IMG/VR virus record: IMGVR_UViG_3300020472_000090
Coordinates: 1-33,819 of that record
Length of the DNA stretch: 33,819 bases
Direction: 5' to 3' (one strand)
Source: a virus
Shown here: positions 28,898-33,819 of the stretch, in pieces
Layout: each line of letters starts with the position of its first letter
How positions within the stretch are numbered: position 1 is the stretch's first letter
The notes under the pieces: model-generated
Told to the model about the DNA's origin: nothing
The model's database searches: none
What the model saw: only the letters and a program-made list of their open reading frames with translations
Translations under genes and position numbers: made by a program

Positions 28898-29317
28898 ATG
28901 TCAACAACAATAACAACATCAAATGATGTATTAAGAGCAAGATCAAAACAACACACTCTTACTACAACTCAAGAAGTATATGCAAATCAAGCTGGTGGTG
29001 AGTTTAACATAGCAACTGATGCTATTGTTATCACTTTGCCAGAGATTAATGCCAATAATATTGGTATGGAATTTACATTCAGAAACACAGGAGCAGATGG
29101 TAATAACATCATCACTATATCTCCTGCTGCTGCTGATGGTGTAAATGGAACTATCGCTAACGCAGCTGCAGATTCAGTAGCTGGTGGTGTAGTAGATAAA
29201 GACTGGGTTAACACAAAAGCTACAGCAAACAAAGGTGATTGGTGTACTATTAAAGCAATAGCTGCAACTACTTGGTATGTAACAGGTGGTGTAGGAATAT
29301 GGGCATCAGAAGCATAA
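28898..29317 (+). CDS. Head decoration-like protein (139 aa)
   Basis: The protein is Ala, Thr, Asn and Gly-rich, probably beta-sheet (L-T-T-T-Q-E-V-Y-A-N-Q-A-G-G-E-F, I-V-I-T-L-P-E-I-N, F-R-N-T-G-A-D-G-N-N). It lies directly before the major capsid gene and 11 bases after the scaffold candidate. Decoration proteins commonly occupy this place. Family not certain. Confidence 0.5.
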   Translation: MSTTITTSNDVLRARSKQHTLTTTQEVYANQAGGEFNIATDAIVITLPEINANNIGMEFTFRNTGADGNNIITISPAAADGVNGTIANAAADSVAGGVVDKDWVNTKATANKGDWCTIKAIAATTWYVTGGVGIWASEA

Positions 29318-29347
29318 TCAAATATTAATCAAATAAATTCGTAAAAA

Positions 29348-30277
29348 ATGGCGACAACAAATAATTTAACGACAACTTACGCTGGTGAATTTGCTGGGAA
29401 ATATGTTTCTGCAGCTTTATTATCAGGTAAAACTTTGGCAGAGGGTAACCTTACTATTAAGCCAAATATCAAATATAAAGAAGTAATGAAAAAGGTTGCA
29501 ACTAATGACATCGTAAAAAATGCTAGTTGTGATTTTGATCCTACTTCAACATTAACTCTTACTGAGAGAATTTTAACTCCAGAGGAGTTTCAAGTTAACT
29601 TACAATTATGTAAGAAAGACTTTAGAGGAGATTGGGAAGCAGTACAAATGGGATATTCTGCATTTGACAACTTACCACCATCTTTCTCTGACTTTTTAAT
29701 TGCTCACGTAGCAGATAAGGTAGCACAAAAAATGGAACAAAACATTTGGGATGGTACTAATGCAAATGCTGGTGAGTTTGATGGATTTAAGACTACACTA
29801 TTAGCTGACGCGGATGTAACTGACGTTGCTGCAGTTGGTGGTGGTGTTCTTTCAACAAACGTAGTAGCAGAACTAGGTAAAATTGTAGATGCAATTCCAA
29901 GTGCTGTTTATGGATCTGAGGATTTATTAATGTATGTTTCTAATAACATTTATAGAGCATATGTAAGAGCTTTAGGTGGTTTCGCAACTAACGTAGGTGC
30001 TGCTGGTACTGACAACAAAGGTACTCAATGGTTCAATGGTGGTGCTTTAACATACGATGGTATTAACGTTGTAATGGCACCAGGTCTAGCTGACAACACA
30101 AGTGTAGCTGCTGAAAAAGGTAACTTATTCTTTGGTACTGGTCTAATGAACGATCAAAACGAAGTTAAAGTTATTGATATGGCAGACATTGATGGAAGTC
30201 AAAATGTAAGAGTGGTAATGAGATTTACAGCGGGTATTCAACACGCAATTGGATCTGACATTGTACTTTACTCTTAA
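29348..30277 (+). CDS. Major capsid protein (HK97 fold)
   Basis: The 309-residue protein is the likely main shell protein. It contains an N-terminal arm, a segment C-D-F-D-P-T-S-T-L-T-L-T-E-R near 58-71, helices D-F-L-I-A-H-V-A-D-K-V-A-Q-K-M-E-Q-N-I-W, and a C-terminal K-V-I-D-M-A-D-I-D-G-S-Q-N-V-R-V-V-M-R-F-T-A-G-I-Q. The downstream terminator suits a strongly expressed gene. The size and neighbours (protease, scaffold, decoration) fit an HK97-type capsid; the assignment rests on context and pattern. Confidence 0.75.
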   Translation: MATTNNLTTTYAGEFAGKYVSAALLSGKTLAEGNLTIKPNIKYKEVMKKVATNDIVKNASCDFDPTSTLTLTERILTPEEFQVNLQLCKKDFRGDWEAVQMGYSAFDNLPPSFSDFLIAHVADKVAQKMEQNIWDGTNANAGEFDGFKTTLLADADVTDVAAVGGGVLSTNVVAELGKIVDAIPSAVYGSEDLLMYVSNNIYRAYVRALGGFATNVGAAGTDNKGTQWFNGGALTYDGINVVMAPGLADNTSVAAEKGNLFFGTGLMNDQNEVKVIDMADIDGSQNVRVVMRFTAGIQHAIGSDIVLYS

Positions 30278-30302
30278 TAAATAAATTGTATAACTGAAAA
30301 TT

Positions 30303-30340
30303 GGGTGCGTAAGCCGAAGTGCCTACCACCCTTTTTTTTT
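30303..30340 (+). terminator. Intrinsic terminator after the capsid gene
   Basis: GGGTG at 30303-30307 pairs with CACCC at 30327-30331. Inner GTA/TAC and GC/GC pairs extend the stem, and nine T residues (30332-30340) follow. It lies 25 bases after the capsid stop and would limit transcription into the tail-tube gene or set a capsid-only transcript level. Confidence 0.8.
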
Positions 30341-30354
30341 AAAATATTAACGAT

Positions 30355-30903
30355 ATGGCTTGTGATTTAACAAAAGGAAGAAAAGAACCTTGTAAGGATG
30401 TAGTAGGTGGTATAAAATCTGTCTATTTTGCAGACTTTGGGGATATAACTATTGCCTATGATTCAACTGACACGGATGTAGTTGAAGATCTAGGAACAGT
30501 AACAGTTTTTGAGTACGAAGTAAAAGGGAACTCATCTTTTGAGCAAACAATTAATAGTTCAAGAGAGAATGGTACAACATTCTTTGAGCAAACTTTAAAC
30601 TTAACACTACACAAATTAACTGTGCAAGACCACAAAGAATTAAAACTTTTAGCTTATGGAAGACCTCACGTAATTGTGCGAGATTATAATAATAACGCAT
30701 TTTTAATGGGTGCTAATAATGGTGCAGATGTAACAGGTGGTACAATTGTAACTGGAGCATCAATGGGAGATTTAAGTGGATATACATTGACACTAACTGG
30801 TCAAGAAAATCTACCAGCTAACTTTTTAGAGGGTGCTACAGCAGCTGATCCATTCGCAGGGATGACAGGAACAGTAACTGTAACACAAGGTACTAATTCT
30901 TAA
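30355..30903 (+). CDS. Major tail tube-like protein (182 aa)
   Basis: The protein starts A-C-D-L-T-K-G-R-K-E-P-C-K-D-V-V-G-G-I-K and has S-S-F-E-Q-T-I-N-S-S-R-E-N-G-T-T-F-F-E-Q near 60-79, then H-K-E-L-K-L-L-A-Y-G-R-P-H and G-N-N-G-A-D-V-T-G-G-T. The beta-rich repeating layout suits a tail tube subunit. It is odd that the tube gene lies after the capsid, far from the tape measure. The stop is followed by repeat copies and a terminator. Confidence 0.65.
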   Translation: MACDLTKGRKEPCKDVVGGIKSVYFADFGDITIAYDSTDTDVVEDLGTVTVFEYEVKGNSSFEQTINSSRENGTTFFEQTLNLTLHKLTVQDHKELKLLAYGRPHVIVRDYNNNAFLMGANNGADVTGGTIVTGASMGDLSGYTLTLTGQENLPANFLEGATAADPFAGMTGTVTVTQGTNS

Positions 30904-30931
30904 ACATAGTAGGTTCTTAAACGCAAAAGGG
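30900..30931 (+). repeat. Two copies of the 15-bp repeat after the tail tube gene
   Basis: TTAAACATAGTAGGT at 30900-30914 and TTAAACGCAAAAGGG at 30917-30931 are 17 bp apart. The first is identical to 1369-1383. The second runs directly into the 5' arm of the terminator at 30927-30960, so repeat and terminator overlap. Confidence 0.75.
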
Positions 30932-30960
30932 AGTCATTAATCTTATGATTCCCTTTTTTT
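30927..30960 (+). terminator. Intrinsic terminator after the tail tube gene
   Basis: AAGGGAGTCAT at 30927-30937 pairs with ATGATTCCCTT at 30945-30955 (11 bp with one G-U), over a 7-base loop, and the T tract runs to 30960. It overlaps a repeat copy. Confidence 0.85.
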
Positions 30961-30993
30961 GTAAACAAATATGAAATATTTAGTTATATACTT

Positions 30994-31359
30994 ATGACAA
31001 CATTATTACCAAATACTAATGCTCAAATAATTAGTATAATTCCAAGATCTTATGTTGTAGCATCGGATTTAACATTAAAAATAATTGAAGATGGTACTAA
31101 AAAAAATCAGTCATTAACTGGTTTAACAAGTGCTTTATCTTCTAATGGAAACTTCTTAAATATATCTTGCACTTTTAGTATTTTAGCTGAAGATGGTAAT
31201 TATTCATTTGAGATCAAGCAAGGCACAACATTATTGTATAGAGGTAAGGCATATGCTACTTCACAAGTAGATTACACAACAAGTCATACTTTAAATAGTG
31301 GTAAATACAACGAATATGTTGGTGGAGATACAAATGAGCAAAAATATATAGTAATATGA
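30994..31359 (+). CDS. Hypothetical structural protein (121 aa)
   Basis: The protein is beta-rich, with a fibre-like pattern (L-T-L-K-I-I-E-D-G-T-K-K-N-Q and F-E-I-K-Q-G-T-T-L-L-Y-R-G-K). It starts 33 bases after the terminator and overlaps the portal gene by four bases. The upstream sequence contains TAGTTATATAC, a motif recurring upstream of other structural genes. Likely a minor virion protein; no family recognised. Confidence 0.5.
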   Translation: MTTLLPNTNAQIISIIPRSYVVASDLTLKIIEDGTKKNQSLTGLTSALSSNGNFLNISCTFSILAEDGNYSFEIKQGTTLLYRGKAYATSQVDYTTSHTLNSGKYNEYVGGDTNEQKYIVI

Positions 31360-33095
31360 ACAACAATTTAAAAATAATCAATTTAGCAGGTTACGAAATT
31401 CCTAGAGTAATTGAAAGTAAAAGACATAATTGGGTAGAGTATGGTGAAAACAATTCATACTTCGATGATATTATAGAAAGATATTTGGGTAGTCCAACTA
31501 ACTCTAGATGTGTTAATGGTATTGTAGATATGATTTATGGTAGAGGTTTAGATGCTACTGACTCAAAAGAAAATGCTGAAATGCTAGGAAAAATGGAAGC
31601 TATCTTAGATGGTAATCAATTAAAAAAAATAGTTAATGATCTGAAGTTATTAGGACAAGCATCAATACAAGTAACATATAACAAAAGAAAAACTCAAATC
31701 AATGGTATATTTCATTACCCAACTGAAACTTTAAGAGCAGAAAAAGCAAAAGATGGTAAAATAAAAGGATATTACTACCATCCTAATTGGAAAGATATAA
31801 AACCAAACGACAAACCTAAAAGAATACCTGCTTTCGGTTTTGGTACTAAAAAAGAATTAATAGAGATATATTGTGTAAAACCATATAGACCTGGTTTTTA
31901 TTATTATTCTCCAGTTGATTATCAAGGTTGTTTACAATATTGTAACCTAGAAGAAGAAGTGTCAAATTATCATTTGAATAATATTCGTAATGGTTTACAA
32001 CCATCAATGTTATTAAACTTTAATAATGGAGTACCTGGTGATGAAGCACAAGATATGATAGAAAGAAAAATATATGATAAGTTTAGTGGATCATCAAACG
32101 CAGGTAGATTTATTCTTGCATTTAACGAAGATGTTGACACTCAAGCAACAGTTGAACCAATAAACCTCCCTGACGCACACGCACAATATGAGTTTCTAGC
32201 TAAAGAGTCAAGAGAAAAAATTATGATTGGTCACGGAGTTGTTTCCCCTATACTACTTGGTATAAAAGATAACACAGGTTTTGGAAATAACGCAGAAGAA
32301 TTAAGAACTGCGTCAATACTTATGGACAACATCGTTATTAGACCATTTCAAGCACTTTTAATAGATTGTCTAAAGACTATTTTAGCTTTTAATGAAATAT
32401 ATCTAAATCTTTATTTTGTAACCTTACAACCTATTGAATTTACTGAATTAGATAATATAGCAACAAAGATTAAAAGGGAAGAAGAAACAGGTGAAAAGTT
32501 GTCTAGTGATGAAAAATTAGATATGAGTGATGATGAAGCAGATGACATATTTAGTCAACTAGAATCTTTAGGGGAAAAAATAGATGATAATGAATGGGAA
32601 CTTGTACATCAAGAAGTAGTAGAAGATTCTGAAAATAAGTTTGATTTGACAAAAATGTCAAGCGAAGCAACAGAAAAGGATGCAAAACCAAGTAAAGAAT
32701 CATATCAAGACACTGCTACATATAAGGTCAGGTACTCTTACACACCTATTAAAAAATCTATTAATAGTAGAAAGTTTTGTATTAGTATGGAAAACCTATC
32801 TGAACAAGGTCTTGTGTTTAGAAAAGAAGATATTACAATGATGTCTTTTAAGGGTATTAATAAGGAATTAGGGCATAAAGGACAAAATTATAGTTTGTTT
32901 AAATACAAAGGTGGGGTTAATTGCCAACACAAATTTATGTTAAACGTATATAAGAAAAAAGTAGATGGATCAAATAAAGTTTCAATTGGACAAGCAAAAG
33001 AGGATGGGTTTAGAGAGCCTGAGAATCCAAAAGAATATGCAATAGCACCAAAAGATATGTCGAACTCTGGACATCATCCAAATTATAAAAAATAA
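31356..33095 (+). CDS. Portal protein with C-terminal extension
   Basis: The 579-residue protein fits a phage portal: N-terminal Y-G-E-N-N-S-Y-F-D-D-I-I-E-R near 29-42, a central wing/stem with R-N-G-L-Q-P-S-M-L-L-N-F, and a V-V-S-P-I-L-L-G-I-K-D-N-T-G-F-G-N-N-A-E-E-L-R segment, which are portal landmarks in Bacteroidetes phages. After about residue 455 comes a second part (K-V-R-Y-S-Y-T-P, N-S-R-K-F-C-I-S-M-E, G-V-N-C-Q-H-K-F) with Cys and His residues, not usual in portals, perhaps a fused minor head domain. It would form the DNA gate. Confidence 0.75.
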   Translation: MNNNLKIINLAGYEIPRVIESKRHNWVEYGENNSYFDDIIERYLGSPTNSRCVNGIVDMIYGRGLDATDSKENAEMLGKMEAILDGNQLKKIVNDLKLLGQASIQVTYNKRKTQINGIFHYPTETLRAEKAKDGKIKGYYYHPNWKDIKPNDKPKRIPAFGFGTKKELIEIYCVKPYRPGFYYYSPVDYQGCLQYCNLEEEVSNYHLNNIRNGLQPSMLLNFNNGVPGDEAQDMIERKIYDKFSGSSNAGRFILAFNEDVDTQATVEPINLPDAHAQYEFLAKESREKIMIGHGVVSPILLGIKDNTGFGNNAEELRTASILMDNIVIRPFQALLIDCLKTILAFNEIYLNLYFVTLQPIEFTELDNIATKIKREEETGEKLSSDEKLDMSDDEADDIFSQLESLGEKIDDNEWELVHQEVVEDSENKFDLTKMSSEATEKDAKPSKESYQDTATYKVRYSYTPIKKSINSRKFCISMENLSEQGLVFRKEDITMMSFKGINKELGHKGQNYSLFKYKGGVNCQHKFMLNVYKKKVDGSNKVSIGQAKEDGFREPENPKEYAIAPKDMSNSGHHPNYKK

Positions 33096-33592
33096 TGAAA
33101 GCACTATTTATAACACTAAAAGAATTAAAAAGGAAGTCCATAATAGGTGGAAATGTAGATCAAGATAAATTGATTCAATTTGTTGAAGTTGCACAAGATA
33201 CATATGTTCAAACTCAACTTGGAACTAAACTATATGATAGATTACAATATGAAATAATAAATGATAGTGTAACAACTGTCAACCAAACATTAATAGATAC
33301 TTACTTAAAGCCAATGTTGATTTGGTATAGCCAAGCTACATTAATTCCTTTTATTGCATTTCAAATTTCAAATGGTGGTGTTTACAAGCATAGATCTGAA
33401 AATTCAGATAGTGCTAGTTTAGACGAAATAAATAGTTTGGTTGATGAAGCAAAAATACAAGCTGAGTTTTATACTCAAAGGTTTATAGATTTTATGGATC
33501 AGAATAGTTCTGATTATCCATTATACACAAGTAATCAAGATGGGGGTATGTACCCAGAGAGAGATCAAAACTTAACAGGTTGGGTGTTATGA
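33095..33592 (+). CDS. Head-tail connector-like protein (165 aa)
   Basis: The protein follows the portal with a one-base overlap. It has a helical pattern with L-G-T-K-L-Y-D-R-L near 42-50, Y-L-K-P-M-L-I-W-Y-S near 69-78, and F-Q-I-S-N-G-G-V-Y near 87-95. The length and position fit the DUF6712-type connector proteins found after portals in Bacteroidetes phages. Function assigned by position and pattern. Confidence 0.55.
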   Translation: MKALFITLKELKRKSIIGGNVDQDKLIQFVEVAQDTYVQTQLGTKLYDRLQYEIINDSVTTVNQTLIDTYLKPMLIWYSQATLIPFIAFQISNGGVYKHRSENSDSASLDEINSLVDEAKIQAEFYTQRFIDFMDQNSSDYPLYTSNQDGGMYPERDQNLTGWVL

Positions 33593-33690
33593 TAAAAGAA
33601 AGAGGTAAGTATAAACCTAAAAAAGAAAACATAACTAAATTAAAGAGTTATATAAAAAAGATAAAAGATGTCATTCGGGTCAATTTATGA
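33589..33690 (+). CDS. Small basic peptide (33 aa)
   Basis: ATG at 33589 overlaps the connector stop (ATGA), and the frame ends inside the following gene. The 33 residues are Lys-rich and form one amphipathic helix. The junctions support translation, but nothing more can be said. Confidence 0.4.
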   Translation: MIKERGKYKPKKENITKLKSYIKKIKDVIRVNL

Positions 33691-33819
33691 ATTAAGTGAT
33701 TTTGGAGATGTTAATGCAACAAATGGATGGGGAAATATTTATCCTTTTGATGCAGATGGTTCATATTTAAGATGTGATACAACAAAAGAAACTGTGGATG
33801 ACACAAGTATAACGGCAGA
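33668..33819 (+). CDS. Structural protein, N-terminal part only (runs off the window)
   Basis: The ATG at 33668 opens a frame of at least 50 codons that continues past the right edge. The visible part has M-S-F-G-S-I-Y-E-L-S-D-F-G-D-V-N-A and N-I-Y-P-F-D-A-D-G-S-Y-L. It is probably another virion protein, but no family can be named from the fragment. Confidence 0.45.
   Translation, partial: MSFGSIYELSDFGDVNATNGWGNIYPFDADGSYLRCDTTKETVDDTSITA

Overview
The window is a stretch of a tailed double-stranded DNA phage, most likely a siphovirus infecting a marine or aquatic Bacteroidetes (Flavobacteriia-like) host. Evidence for the host is the very AT-rich composition, start codons without Shine-Dalgarno sequences, several near-perfect Bacteroidetes promoters (TTTG / about 19-21 bp / TAnnTTTG), and tail and head proteins of the types I associate with flavobacterial phages. 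No tRNA, rRNA, integrase, transposase, reverse transcriptase or CRISPR array was seen. The window starts at or near a gene boundary and ends inside a gene.

Layout. (1) 31-2063: lysis and envelope genes (membrane coiled-coil protein, Cys-free thioredoxin-fold protein, tiny membrane proteins, M15 peptidase, 3TM-type holin). (2) 2067-3621: PD-(D/E)XK nuclease, a Mom-like DNA modification enzyme and a second M15 peptidase. (3) 3656-9946: replication and recombination genes behind a strong promoter at 3605-3637: ERF annealing protein, SSB-like protein with a DLPF tail, RecA-fold ATPase, RusA, sigma-like factor, nuclease, dATP/dGTP diphosphohydrolase-like protein, beta-class DNA methyltransferase, RecE-like exonuclease and a DnaA domain IV-like protein. 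(4) 9952-11521: small-terminase candidate and large terminase. (5) 11522-15940: accessory region. A helically phased repeat array, a plus-strand operon of ten tiny genes ending in tandem hairpins, a second repeat array, a five-gene minus-strand operon, and a 530-bp control region with dyads and divergent promoter elements. (6) 15941-27407: tail module: chaperone with a -1 programmed frameshift, tail completion proteins, a giant Ig/Calx-beta adhesin, a 2OG-Fe(II) oxygenase, two large tail proteins and the tape measure. (7) 27438-33819: head module: prohead protease, scaffold-like protein, decoration protein, capsid, tail tube, portal and connector-like proteins.

The recombination set (exonuclease, ERF, SSB, RusA) forms a complete Red-like pathway; no DNA polymerase is present in the window, so host polymerase is probably used. 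Two DNA-modifying enzymes suggest protection against restriction. The order is unusual: terminase is about 20 kb from the portal, with the tail genes between them and ahead of the capsid genes.

The most novel signal is a family of 15-bp, same-strand repeats (consensus TTAAACGCARTAGGT) at five gene-boundary locations: 1352-1383, 11525-11633, 14118-14193, 25440-25454 and 30900-30931. In the largest array the spacing is exactly 21, 21, 21 and 31 bp. They could be iterons, stoperator-like operators or module-boundary recombination sequences; the sequence alone does not decide.
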